Of a stretch of DNA of 30,842 nt, positions 13,136-21,070 are shown piece by piece. How positions within the stretch are numbered: the first letter of the stretch is position 1; each line of letters opens with the position of its first letter. The notes under the pieces are model-generated. The model was not told the origin of the DNA. It worked only from the letters and a program-made list of their open reading frames with translations, and did not search any database. The translations under genes and the position numbers were made by a program. Origin of the DNA: a virus; IMG/VR virus record IMGVR_UViG_3300042876_000590, positions 1-30,842 of that record; one strand, given 5' to 3'.

Positions 13136-13330
13136 GTGACCAACGCCGAGTTAGCCGACGCGATCGCCCACGACTTCGTCGCCGCTCCCGATGACGAGGA
13201 CGCCGTGGCCGCCTTCAACAACGTCTACGAACTCGCCGCCGCGGCGCTCGCCGCGCTGGACGCTGGCGGAACGGTGGACGACGCACGGCAGGCCGCCGCG
13301 GAGCGGCTCGCCGACCTGACGACGACGTAG
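13136..13330 (+). CDS. Small acidic helical protein
   Basis: A 64-residue protein from GTG 13136, with GGAGGCG 7 bases upstream. It is acidic and all-helical: MTNAELADAIAHDFVAAPDD, EDAVAAFNNVYELAAAALAA, ARQAAAERLADL. It sits 3 bases after the preceding stop and 2 bases before the next start. Small acidic phage proteins of this sort may be DNA mimics or inhibitors of host enzymes, but nothing specific supports that here. Confidence 0.55.
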   Translation: MTNAELADAIAHDFVAAPDDEDAVAAFNNVYELAAAALAALDAGGTVDDARQAAAERLADLTTT

Positions 13331-13332
13331 TC

Positions 13333-13638
13333 ATGAAGATTACGGCGACATACTTCCGAGGCTCCTCGTTCGACAGCGAGGGGCTATGTGAGATTCCAGA
13401 TGCCACTGCCCCCGCTGACGTTGCTAGGGTGTTCCTTTCCATGAACCCGTCGCCGGGGAAGAAAAGTGTTTGGTCGGGAGCCATCCTTTTGTCGGGCGGC
13501 CTAACACCGGTTCTGATCCCGCCGTGTAATCCCACTCACAGAGCCCGGTGGATTAAGCGAGGCATGAGGGTAGACCCCGGGATAGATGGCCCCAAACCGG
13601 GAGTGGAGGCGCGAATCAGGGCAATTAAGATTACGTAG
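13333..13638 (+). CDS. Unknown protein in an atypically AT-richer gene
   Basis: A 101-residue protein beginning MKITATYFRGSSFDSEGLCE. Its codons differ visibly from its neighbours, with many A/T third positions (ATT, AAA, AGA, GCT). The sequence ends ARIRAIKIT. Beta-rich N-terminus, then a Pro/Gly-rich middle (GGLTPVLIPPCNP). It follows the previous stop by 2 bases and lacks a good Shine-Dalgarno. The composition suggests recent acquisition from a less GC-rich source. No family is recognised. Confidence 0.55.
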   Translation: MKITATYFRGSSFDSEGLCEIPDATAPADVARVFLSMNPSPGKKSVWSGAILLSGGLTPVLIPPCNPTHRARWIKRGMRVDPGIDGPKPGVEARIRAIKIT

Positions 13639-13674
13639 GAGCCTCAGCGCGACGACGACGTAGGGGGGGGCACC

Positions 13675-13881
13675 ATGGCAAGGATCTCAAGAGAGTTGGA
13701 GCGGTATCGCGCGGCGAAGAAGGCCGCCGCCGAGGCGGAGCGTGCGCTACACGACGCGGCGCTGGCCCTAGTCGAGCGGATCGAGGAGGACCATCCGGCC
13801 ATCCGCCGGCGCCGCCCCGTCCACTCCCGACCGACGCGACCCAATAGGAAGAGGACTCCGCGGCCCGAGGCGAGCAGCTAG
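13675..13881 (+). CDS. Small basic helical protein
   Basis: A 68-residue protein from ATG 13675, preceded by a run of eight G that supplies the ribosome site. An amphipathic helix (ISRELERYRAAKKAAAEAER, continuing to VERIEEDH) is followed by a very basic Pro/Arg tail (RRRRPVHSRPTRPNRKRTPR) that would suit nucleic-acid binding. It is last of the plus-strand group. Confidence 0.6.
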   Translation: MARISRELERYRAAKKAAAEAERALHDAALALVERIEEDHPAIRRRRPVHSRPTRPNRKRTPRPEASS

Positions 13882-13894
13882 TCTCTCGCGCGCG

Positions 13895-13910
13895 CGTCGG
13901 GCTTCCGACG
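13895..13910. terminator. Short hairpin downstream of the plus-strand group
   Basis: CGTCGG-GCTT-CCGACG, a 6-bp stem with a tetraloop, 13 bases after the last plus-strand stop and about 100 bases before the convergent metallophosphoesterase stop. The position suits a terminator, but the stem is short and no T-run follows. The rest of 13882-14006 shows nothing I can support. Confidence 0.35.
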
Positions 13911-14006
13911 GCTGCCCCGGCTAGCGGACAGGGGAGGTGAGGGGCTCGATCGCCGCAGCGGCCGGGCCCTTTGCTTGTCTGGCGGCATCTACGCCGCTGT
14001 CCACGT

Positions 14007-15266
14007 CTATGCCGCTGCCCACTGGATCCAGCTTGATCCCTTCTCCGCGGAGCGGCCCTTCTCGACGAACACGGGCATCGAGATCGTGGGGCCGTGCTCG
14101 TGGTGAGTGAGCCAAAGCGCCTGACGCGGCGGCTCAAACGGGAAGTTCCCCGCGTCCGCATATTCGTCGTACCCCTTCAGCGACCCGTTCACGATCAGTC
14201 GGCCGAGGTTGCGGTGCTGGTGCCAGTGCCCGATCAGGAGCACGTCGTACGGCCTCTCGATCGCCTGGTTCCGGCTCCTCTTCTTGTGGTCTCCTCGGAT
14301 GATCGGGCCGAGCGCGCCCACCATCCCGTCACCGCCCCGGAACTGATCCCCGTGGTTCAGGAGGTAGCGCGTCCCGAACACCTGGTAGAGCGCGTCGGGT
14401 CCGTTCGGGATCAGGAACCGGATCCGCTTGTTGCCCTCGTAGTGCCTCGCGAGGAGCTGGTAGCCGAGCCAGTCGAACGAGGTATGGGCCCGCCCCTTCG
14501 CTCGGATCTTCATCGTGACGCGGCCGTGGTTCCCCGGTACGCACGGTACGAAGACGTTCTCGAACTCGGCTAGCAGCGTATCGAAGAAGCGGATCCGATG
14601 GTCCCGCAGGTCGAGCACGCACGGCATGATCTCGTCGTCGTTCGTGGCGGATAGCTCCTCGTGAATGTCGCCCGTGGTCCCGTCGCCGCCGAGCGGCACG
14701 ACGATCCCCGGGTACTTGGGGTTCACCACGTGCGCGAAGAGCAGGTCGAGCGCGTTCTCGGCGAGCCGCTTCAAGCGCTCACGCGCGATCTCGAGGCTGT
14801 ACGCGTTGACCCCGCCGATCTGCGTCGGGTCGACGACCTCGCCCCAGTGCTCATCCGAGATGAAGAGCGACGGCACGCCAGGCGACGACGTCGACGACTT
14901 CCGGGGCCGCAGCGTCCACTCGGGCGCCTGCGGGGGGACCGCGGCGATCCGGAGGATCTCGCGCGTGACCCGTTCGTCGGTCAGGGCCGAGCGCCTCGAG
15001 TCGGCAAGCTCACGCTCGAGGTCGGCGACCCGGTCGCGCAGGACAGCGGCAGGGTCGGTCGCCCCGCCTTCCTGCCGACTCACGCCCTTGCGCCAGTCGG
15101 GGCAGGACCGGGATAGGAACAGGGAGAGATTGGTCGGAGTGACCTTGTACCCCATCTCGACGGACAGCGACCGGGCCGCAGCTGCCATGTCGCCGTTGAA
15201 CGCCACTGCCAACTCTCTCGCGCGCTCGGGCCACTTCCCCACCCAGACCGTTGCCTTGCCTGCCAT
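14007..15266 (-). CDS. Calcineurin-like metallophosphoesterase with N-terminal DNA-binding-like region
   Basis: A 419-residue protein. Residues 130-360 hold the two-metal phosphoesterase motifs in order: ISDEHWGE (D138, H140), GGDGTTGDIHEE (D195/D200), PGNHGR (N246, H247), NHGDQF (H305) and GHWHQHRN (H347, H349). Residues 1-60 look like a helix-turn-helix (ARELAVAFNGDMAAAARSLS ... TPTNLSLFLSRS), followed by a coiled coil (LRDRVADLERELADSRRS). Relatives often sit in phage replication modules and may act on DNA ends, as Mre11/SbcD do. The ATG at 15266 has an AGGGGGC ribosome site. The substrate is not knowable from sequence. Confidence 0.85.
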   Translation of the reverse strand: MAGKATVWVGKWPERARELAVAFNGDMAAAARSLSVEMGYKVTPTNLSLFLSRSCPDWRKGVSRQEGGATDPAAVLRDRVADLERELADSRRSALTDERVTREILRIAAVPPQAPEWTLRPRKSSTSSPGVPSLFISDEHWGEVVDPTQIGGVNAYSLEIARERLKRLAENALDLLFAHVVNPKYPGIVVPLGGDGTTGDIHEELSATNDDEIMPCVLDLRDHRIRFFDTLLAEFENVFVPCVPGNHGRVTMKIRAKGRAHTSFDWLGYQLLARHYEGNKRIRFLIPNGPDALYQVFGTRYLLNHGDQFRGGDGMVGALGPIIRGDHKKRSRNQAIERPYDVLLIGHWHQHRNLGRLIVNGSLKGYDEYADAGNFPFEPPRQALWLTHHEHGPTISMPVFVEKGRSAEKGSSWIQWAAA

Positions 15267-15289
15267 CGTGCCCCCTGTACCCAGTGCCC

Positions 15290-17473
15290 CTAGAACGGCG
15301 CCACCATCGGATCGACGTAGACGTAATCTCGCACACCGTCGGCCATCTTGCGCCTTCGCTCCCATCCCATCGCCTTCAGCACGCGGCCCACGCGCTGCTC
15401 GTCACGGTCCGTCCAGTGCTCGATCTTCTTGTCGATCGCGCCGACCAGGACCGCGCTGATCTTGGTCTCCGTGATCTTGTGCTGGGAGGCCCACGCACGG
15501 ATCCGGTCCTCCCACGGGTCGCGCTTGACGAAGGCTTCCTGGAACCGCTCAAGGTCGGCCTCTTCCGCCTTCGTGAGCCCGTGCTCCTCGCCAGCGGTGT
15601 ACGCGGCGAAGGCCTCGGCCCAGATTTGATCGCGCCACTCTGCGAGCTTCGCGAAGTTGAACTCGCTGGGCGTCTCGACGATCCAGTATCTCCGATCCCC
15701 GCCGCCCCTGCCCTCGGTCAGGATCTCGCGTTCATTGGTCGTGCCGCAGAGAACGAAGCGCCGCGCGTGGAGTTCCATCTCACGCGCGTACGGGGCCCGG
15801 AAACGGTCCTCGGATGAGGAGATGAATCCCTTGACCGTGTTCACGCTGCGAGCGCGCTGCATGGACTCGAGCTCGCCCCATTCGTAGATCCACGTCGTGT
15901 GGAGTTTGAGGTAGGCATCGTTCTTGTCATTGAGGTCCATCGCGGTGTCGCCGAACCACGCGGCCGACGCGAGGATCTTGAAGAACGACGACTTCCCCAC
16001 GCCACCGGGGCCAACGAGGATCAACACGCCGTCGGCCTTCACGCCGGGCTGCTCGACGCGCGCGACCGCGGAGATTAGCCACTTCCGAATCAGCGTGTTG
16101 GTCAGGTCGGTGCGCGGTACCCCGAGCACGTCCTCGGCGATCGAGTCGATGCGCTGCACACCATCCCAGACGTTCGATCGCAGGTAGTCGCGAACGGGGT
16201 GAAAGCGTCGCTCGTGGGCGACCTGGCGCACGCCATCCTCGATGTCGGAGCGGGAGAACTTGTACCCACGGTCCTCGCTCTCCCCGAGTTCGGTCTCGCA
16301 AAGCTCACGGACCCGCAGATAGTCGGTCTCGACGACCGGACGGCGGTTGATGGTGACGGCGAGGGTCAACTCGTTGAACTCCAGCACGCCGCGCCCTAGC
16401 ACCTTCTCGCGTAGCTCGGGCGTGCGCAGGATAAAGGTGCACGATCCGTAGGAGTTGGACTTGAGCAGGCGATCGCGTTCGGAGCGGATCGGCGTGACCG
16501 TGGCCGGTTGACCTCCGCCGCTCGACGCGGCCTGCGGCGGGGTCGGCTTGGCCGGCGCCAGGTTGCCGCAGGCTCGGAGATGCTCGATCGGAGACCGCTT
16601 GGCCTCCCACGCGTCGAGATCAAGCGCGTCGCCGACCCAGCATGAGGTGCTCTTCTTGCCGGCGCCTGCGTGGTTGGCGCTGAAGCAAGCCCACTTCGAG
16701 CCCTCGGAGTCGGGGATACCTCCGAAGCAGCCCTTGTGCGAGCACACGGGACAGTCGCCCGATCCGGACTTGGGGTACACGCGCGGATGGTCGCGGTTGT
16801 ACGCGGCTACCGCGTCGCCGATCTCCATGGCGGCTGGCGAGACGAGCGTCATCACGCGCGCGGGCGGCGCGAGGTCGCGCGGCTCGTACCCCTCTTCGCG
16901 CATGACGAGGACGCTGGCGTCACGACGGACGCCGTCCACGACGCAGCGGGGGGCAAACAGGAGCCGAGCGAAGTCGAGCAGCGCTGGACCGTCGACGTGG
17001 TAGCCCGCGCGACCGGGGGCGGCCAGGGGGAGACCCGCGGCGCCTAGGGCCGCGGCGACCTTGTCGGCGGCGCCCTGCGCGGCGCGCGAGTAGAGTTCTC
17101 GATCGGACACCGGAGCCTTGAACACGAACACGATCCGGGCTCCGCGCGGCGTCAGGTGCATCAGCGAGCCGGGCAACAGGCCCAACTCCGCCGCGGTGCG
17201 CACGGTCGCTGCGACCTCGGGGGTGGGTGCGCAGTGGTCACCCTTCGCGTCCTCGTGGTCGAGGTCGATCTGGACAGCGCTAGAGGAGCGCCAGCGCTCC
17301 GTCCCGCGATGCCCCCCACTCCAGTCGTGCGCTGACCACCACCTCTCCCCGGTAGCCGGAATGGAATTGAGCGCGTCGGCTAGGGCACGAGCCGGCGGGA
17401 CGGTGTCGGGGAGCGGAACGACTTCTCCCTGCGGCCTCTGGCGGCCGAGCCCGACCGTGATCGAGAGCCCCAT
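15290..17473 (-). CDS. Primase-helicase, VirE (virulence-associated E) family
   Basis: A 727-residue protein. The N-terminal domain looks like an archaeo-eukaryotic-type primase: SAVQIDLDHED (D70, D72), LTPRGARIVFVF and RAGYHVDGPALL. A zinc-finger segment follows, CPVCSHKGCF...WACFSANHAG (C241, C244, C263, H268). The C-terminal half is the VirE SF3-like helicase: HPVRDYLRSNVWDGVQRID, Walker A VGPGGVGKSS (487-496), Walker B region WIYEWGELE and GTTNEREILTEG. It should unwind and prime the phage replication fork. The start TGATG overlaps the VRR-NUC stop by one base, after GGAGGGGG. Confidence 0.88.
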   Translation of the reverse strand: MGLSITVGLGRQRPQGEVVPLPDTVPPARALADALNSIPATGERWWSAHDWSGGHRGTERWRSSSAVQIDLDHEDAKGDHCAPTPEVAATVRTAAELGLLPGSLMHLTPRGARIVFVFKAPVSDRELYSRAAQGAADKVAAALGAAGLPLAAPGRAGYHVDGPALLDFARLLFAPRCVVDGVRRDASVLVMREEGYEPRDLAPPARVMTLVSPAAMEIGDAVAAYNRDHPRVYPKSGSGDCPVCSHKGCFGGIPDSEGSKWACFSANHAGAGKKSTSCWVGDALDLDAWEAKRSPIEHLRACGNLAPAKPTPPQAASSGGGQPATVTPIRSERDRLLKSNSYGSCTFILRTPELREKVLGRGVLEFNELTLAVTINRRPVVETDYLRVRELCETELGESEDRGYKFSRSDIEDGVRQVAHERRFHPVRDYLRSNVWDGVQRIDSIAEDVLGVPRTDLTNTLIRKWLISAVARVEQPGVKADGVLILVGPGGVGKSSFFKILASAAWFGDTAMDLNDKNDAYLKLHTTWIYEWGELESMQRARSVNTVKGFISSSEDRFRAPYAREMELHARRFVLCGTTNEREILTEGRGGGDRRYWIVETPSEFNFAKLAEWRDQIWAEAFAAYTAGEEHGLTKAEEADLERFQEAFVKRDPWEDRIRAWASQHKITETKISAVLVGAIDKKIEHWTDRDEQRVGRVLKAMGWERRRKMADGVRDYVYVDPMVAPF

Positions 17474-17865
17474 CACCCCCTCCGCGCTTCGTCGAGTGCC
17501 TGGGCGACAGCCTCTTCGGCCGTGGCGCCCTTCGCGAGGACGTAGATGCCCCCGTGCTTCACGATCATGTCGCGCCACCGATCTTGGGCGGGTGAGGTGC
17601 GGCCGTCCTCTGCCTTTACCTCAATGCCAACGGCGCGGCCACGAGGGGCGAGCACGCCCGTGATGTCGGTCTGGCCCTCTACACCGTAGGTGACGGGGCG
17701 GAAGCCGCCGGCCATCCGCTGGCGCAGGTCTACAAAGGCCTTGCGCGCGGCTGGGGTGATGGGCTGCCAGGCAACGCCCGTGTTGGACCGCCAGATGCGC
17801 AGGTCGGGGAGCGATCCGAACCGGAGGAGGAGCCGCTGCTGCACCACCTGCTCGGGGGTACTCAT
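17473..17865 (-). CDS. VRR-NUC nuclease
   Basis: A 130-residue single-domain nuclease of the VRR-NUC family (PD-(D/E)XK fold). The active-site pattern is GQTDITGVL (Asp), then AVGIEVKAEDG (E-x-K), then SPAQDRWRDMIVKHGGIYVL, where the Gln helix follows. Stand-alone phage VRR-NUC proteins are thought to cut branched DNA such as Holliday junctions. It has ATGA overlap with the methyltransferase and TGATG overlap with the primase-helicase, so the three are co-translated. All expected residues are present. Confidence 0.88.
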   Translation of the reverse strand: MSTPEQVVQQRLLLRFGSLPDLRIWRSNTGVAWQPITPAARKAFVDLRQRMAGGFRPVTYGVEGQTDITGVLAPRGRAVGIEVKAEDGRTSPAQDRWRDMIVKHGGIYVLAKGATAEEAVAQALDEARRG

Positions 17866-19028
17866 AGAGCGTCCACCATGGCGATCCGCTCGCCGATCCA
17901 TCGCATCACGTTGACCGCCATAGAGTTGCCGAGCGCCCGGTAGCGCGGGCCGTCCTTCGCGCCCGGGATCGCCGTGTAGTCGTCGGGGAAGCCCTGGAGT
18001 CGCTCGCACTCGCGCGGCGTGAGACGTCGGACACCACGCCCCACATGCACGCCAATTCCACTCGATGTGGCCCCGAGCGAAGGGGGAAACTCACCTCCGG
18101 TGATCGGTTCCTGCGTCATGTGGAACGCGATCGCAGGGACGCCCTGTCCCATTTCCCCGCCGCCTCGGGACGGGGCGCCCGCGACGCTCCCGTCTCCGCC
18201 CTCAAGCCTCACCTCGGCGCGCGAGTTCTCGGCGAAGGCGACGGGGATCAGGTGCCCTTCCTTCGTCGACGAGTCGGGACCCTTCGCGTCGCGCTCCTGA
18301 AGCGCCCACGCGACATCGGGCATGTACGTATCAGAGTTCTCGCGGTGCGATGCCTGTGCCTGCGCTCGGAGTGGGTGAGCTACGTCTCCAGGTCCGCCAC
18401 CGCTTCCAGCGCTACCCTCAACCCCTTGGGCAACTCCCTCCCCCGCTTCTCTGCGCGGCGGAGGATCCCCCGACAGGCTCGCGCGCTCAAAAAGTACCGC
18501 CGCGGCACGCTGCCAGGCGCCTCCAGAATGTCCGACAACGAACACGCGCCGTCGTCGCTGAGGGACGGCGCGAGAGTGTGATTCCACTCGGACGTACTGA
18601 GCGTCAAGAACCCGGTAGGCGAACCCATACCCGAGTTCTGCCAGCCCCCCGAGGATGGAACCAAAGGCTCGCCCTTCGTCGTTCGACAGGACACCGGGGA
18701 CGTTCTCCCAGACCAGCCACCGGGCGCGTGTGCGCTGAGCAAGGCGAAGGAACTGGAGGGCCAGCCCGCCACGAGGATCGTCCATCCCCCCCCCCAGTCC
18801 GGCGACGCTGAAGGACTGGCAGGGGGTGCCGCCGACGAGAAGATCGACAATTGGTCCGTTGATATTCGTGAAGTCGCCATGGTTTGGGGTCTCCGGGTAG
18901 TGGTGCGCCAGGACGCGCGAGGGGAAGTCTGCGATCTCGGCGTAGAACTCGGCGCGCCAACCGAGCGGGCGCCACGCGAGCGTAGCTGCTTCGATCCCGC
19001 TGCAGACGCTACCGTAACGGAGGGTCAC
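17862..19028 (-). CDS. DNA (cytosine-5) methyltransferase
   Basis: A 388-residue enzyme that adds a methyl group to C5 of cytosine using SAM. Motifs: I, YGSVCSGIEAATLAW; IV, GGTPCQSFSVAG with catalytic C70; VI, WENVPGV; VIII, VPQRRRRVFVVG; IX, RLTPRECERLQGFPDD; X, RYRALGNSMAVNVMRWIGER. A target-recognition region of about 130 residues lies between VIII and IX. The start GTG 19028 was chosen because it forms a GTGA overlap; GTG 19037 is an alternative. It probably protects phage DNA from restriction; no partner endonuclease is seen. A second frame, 18380-18880, is open within it. Confidence 0.93.
   Translation of the reverse strand: MTLRYGSVCSGIEAATLAWRPLGWRAEFYAEIADFPSRVLAHHYPETPNHGDFTNINGPIVDLLVGGTPCQSFSVAGLGGGMDDPRGGLALQFLRLAQRTRARWLVWENVPGVLSNDEGRAFGSILGGLAELGYGFAYRVLDAQYVRVESHSRAVPQRRRRVFVVGHSGGAWQRAAAVLFERASLSGDPPPRREAGEGVAQGVEGSAGSGGGPGDVAHPLRAQAQASHRENSDTYMPDVAWALQERDAKGPDSSTKEGHLIPVAFAENSRAEVRLEGGDGSVAGAPSRGGGEMGQGVPAIAFHMTQEPITGGEFPPSLGATSSGIGVHVGRGVRRLTPRECERLQGFPDDYTAIPGAKDGPRYRALGNSMAVNVMRWIGERIAMVDAL
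18380..18880 (-). CDS. Overprinted frame inside the C5 methyltransferase gene
   Basis: A 166-codon frame on the same strand as the methyltransferase but in another phase. It starts at ATG 18880 with GGAG 10 bases upstream. The product is MATSRISTDQLSIF..., with the blocks PASPSASPDWGGGW, APGGWSGRTSPVSC, NSGMGSPTGFLTLSTSEW and CSLSDILEAPG. It ends RYFLSARACRGILRRAEKRG followed by RELPKGLRVALEAVA. From memory, this block order and ending recur in phage proteins, including in low-GC phages, which is why I list it rather than treat it as a shadow. In GC-rich DNA long spurious frames are common, so translation is unproven. Function unknown. Confidence 0.5.
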   Translation of the reverse strand: MATSRISTDQLSIFSSAAPPASPSASPDWGGGWTILVAGWPSSSFALLSAHAPGGWSGRTSPVSCRTTKGEPLVPSSGGWQNSGMGSPTGFLTLSTSEWNHTLAPSLSDDGACSLSDILEAPGSVPRRYFLSARACRGILRRAEKRGRELPKGLRVALEAVADLET

Positions 19029-19534
19029 GGCGCCCACCGATAGGAGCTTCTACCTCCACACCTGCTGCAGTGGCTAGGCAGCGGGACGGGATTGCCGCAG
19101 ACGCATACCGGAACTGAAGTCAGATCGTAGTGATCAGAAAAGCCGCAAGTGGGGGAGTGGTCTTGGTGGCTCTTTCGACCACAGCATCTACACTCCCCCC
19201 TGACGCCCAAAGCAACGTAAGAACCAAAGCCATTGCGGTTCAGTACCCATAGGCAATGAGAGCACGTTACATCGGACGCAATGCTAGTCAGATTAAGATA
19301 CCGGGTCTTTCCAACTCCAGACACTGCCAATCCGCACACCGTCAAGCAGCCCTTGTCCCCGAACGGCCATTCGGAAGTAACGTCCCCGTACGGTTCTCTT
19401 ATCGCGTGAACCTTAGATAGTTCGTCTGGCGTCATGGCGTCGACCCCGAAGCAGAGTCCGGGTGGATGCGCGCCTTTACGGCTCTTCAACACGGTCACAA
19501 GCGGCATCAGCCACGGCCTGTCGTCGTCTCTCAC
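19025..19534 (-). CDS. Multi-zinc-site protein in an AT-richer gene
   Basis: A 169-residue protein from GTG 19534, which has GGAGG 9 bases upstream and overlaps the helicase stop as GTGA. The C-terminal half has many paired Cys: CSHC, CRCCGRKSH, TCGF, CVCG and CSRCGG, enough for two or three zinc sites. The N-terminal half (MRDDDRPWLMPLVTVLKSRK, ELSKVHAIREPYGDVTSEW) is unlike anything I recognise. Base composition is clearly more AT-rich than in either neighbour (about 19080-19480), pointing to a different origin. Possibly a DNA-binding or methyltransferase-partner protein, by position only. Confidence 0.7.
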   Translation of the reverse strand: MRDDDRPWLMPLVTVLKSRKGAHPPGLCFGVDAMTPDELSKVHAIREPYGDVTSEWPFGDKGCLTVCGLAVSGVGKTRYLNLTSIASDVTCSHCLWVLNRNGFGSYVALGVRGECRCCGRKSHQDHSPTCGFSDHYDLTSVPVCVCGNPVPLPSHCSRCGGRSSYRWAP

Positions 19535-21045
19535 AGTTGAAACCTCCACCGAGGCTCCTCGAAGAACGTCCGCCGATACTCGGATAGCACCCACCCCGCC
19601 GACCTACCGTCGGCACGAGCGCGCGACACGAGCCTGCGCAGCTCTGCCATCTTGGTGGTCTGCGAGGCGGACCGGCCACGTTCGGCAAGCTCTTCCAGCG
19701 AGATGGCGCGGACGCCCTCCTCGATCTCCTGGACGGTGCGGCCCGCGAGCGGAGGGCAGTGGCCGCAGCAGGGGCACGCGGGCAAGCGAGGATCGTAGAG
19801 CGCGAAGCAGTTGGAGCACGAACGCACCGCCGCCGCGTTCTCGCCGTTCATGTCGCCGTTGCTGCCCTTGACAGGCCGCACATCGAGCGACCACTCGCGG
19901 TCCGCGTCGGGCAGGCCGTGCGTCATCACGCACCCAGCGTGGTCGTGGATGCGCGCGGAGCGCTTCACGTTGGTCGACCCGCAGTGACGGCACCCCTGGA
20001 CGTTCCACGAGGTGTCGCCGCGGCAGTCTCGGCAGACGGGGCGTAGCACGCGCCCGACCATCTGCAGGTAGAGCCCTTGCGACTTGGTCGGCCGTGCCAA
20101 GATGCAGCACTCGACGCGGGGCGAGTCCCATCCCTCGGTCAGGACCCCGACGTTGCAGACGACGGTCGTCTCTCCGTCCTCAAGGCGCTGGAGGATGGCG
20201 CCGCGCTCGTTCTTCTTGGTCTTGCCATCGACGTGCTCGGCTCGCACGCCCGCCGCCTTGAAGCGCTCGACCATCTTCAGGGAGTGCTCGATCGTCGCGG
20301 CGAAGAGGACGGTCCGGCATCCGCCCGCCTTCTCGACCCACTGCTCGACGATGTTACCGACGATCGCAGTCCCACCCATGACCTCGCCAAGATCATGCTC
20401 GTTGTAGTCACCGCCCGTCGTGCGGACGCCGGAGAGATCGGGGACGTCGAAAGCGAAGCCAGTAGCGGGCGTCAGGTAGCCGCGATCGGTGAGGCCCCGG
20501 ATCGTCTCGACAACCACGAGGCCGCGGAAGAGATCACCAAGGCCTTTGTTGTCGGAGCGGACTGGCGTGGCCGTGAGCCCGATCGCGGGGACGCCCGGGA
20601 AGCGGTGCAGCACCTTCATGTACGAGTCGGCGCGCGCGCGGTGCGCTTCGTCGATGATGATCAGAGTCGGCTCCGGGATCCGCCCGACTCGCTTCTCGCT
20701 GAGAGACTGGATGGAGGCCACCTGCGTCCGCAGCCACGGCTTCCAGCCCGCTCGGTGCGCAGCGGAGACGATCCCGTGCCGCACGCCAGCGCCCGTGAGG
20801 CGGGCACTGCATTGCTCGAGGAGTTCTTTCCGATGCGCGATGAAGAGGACCGAGCCGCGTTCGTGCTCCTCGATCGCCCGCGCGATCAGGCTCGCGGCGA
20901 TCGTGGTCTTGCCCGCGCCGGTCGGAGCCACTAGGAGCGCGTACGGGTCCACTCCTGCCCCCGCTAGGCTCGCGAGTGCCTGACGGACACGCGTCTCCGC
21001 GTCCGCCTGATAGTCGCGCAGCCTCTGAGGGGCAGGAGTGGCCAT
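19531..21045 (-). CDS. SF2 DEAH helicase, RadD/type III Res-like, with zinc insert
   Basis: A 504-residue helicase: LRDYQADA (Q-like motif), Walker A APTGAGKT (40-47), FIAHRKELLEQ (Ia), IIIDEAH (128-134), LTATP (156-160), VLTEGWDSP (V) and QMVGRVLRP (327-335, VI). Right after motif VI a ribbon is inserted, CRDCRGDTSWNVQGCRHC (337-354), before the usual RIHDHAG segment (364-370). A second ribbon, CSNCFALYDPRLPACPCCG, lies at 409-427, where RadD-type helicases have one. It probably acts in phage replication, fork processing or recombination with the VRR-NUC and primase-helicase. The start ATG 21045 lacks a strong ribosome site. Confidence 0.88.
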   Translation of the reverse strand: MATPAPQRLRDYQADAETRVRQALASLAGAGVDPYALLVAPTGAGKTTIAASLIARAIEEHERGSVLFIAHRKELLEQCSARLTGAGVRHGIVSAAHRAGWKPWLRTQVASIQSLSEKRVGRIPEPTLIIIDEAHRARADSYMKVLHRFPGVPAIGLTATPVRSDNKGLGDLFRGLVVVETIRGLTDRGYLTPATGFAFDVPDLSGVRTTGGDYNEHDLGEVMGGTAIVGNIVEQWVEKAGGCRTVLFAATIEHSLKMVERFKAAGVRAEHVDGKTKKNERGAILQRLEDGETTVVCNVGVLTEGWDSPRVECCILARPTKSQGLYLQMVGRVLRPVCRDCRGDTSWNVQGCRHCGSTNVKRSARIHDHAGCVMTHGLPDADREWSLDVRPVKGSNGDMNGENAAAVRSCSNCFALYDPRLPACPCCGHCPPLAGRTVQEIEEGVRAISLEELAERGRSASQTTKMAELRRLVSRARADGRSAGWVLSEYRRTFFEEPRWRFQL

Positions 21046-21070
21046 GGTCGTGTCGGCTCGGGGGGTGGGT

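Noticed and set aside
17862-19028. Restriction-modification system around the C5 methyltransferase
   Set aside because: The neighbouring nuclease is a VRR-NUC structure-specific type and lacks features of a type II restriction enzyme; no other candidate endonuclease is adjacent.
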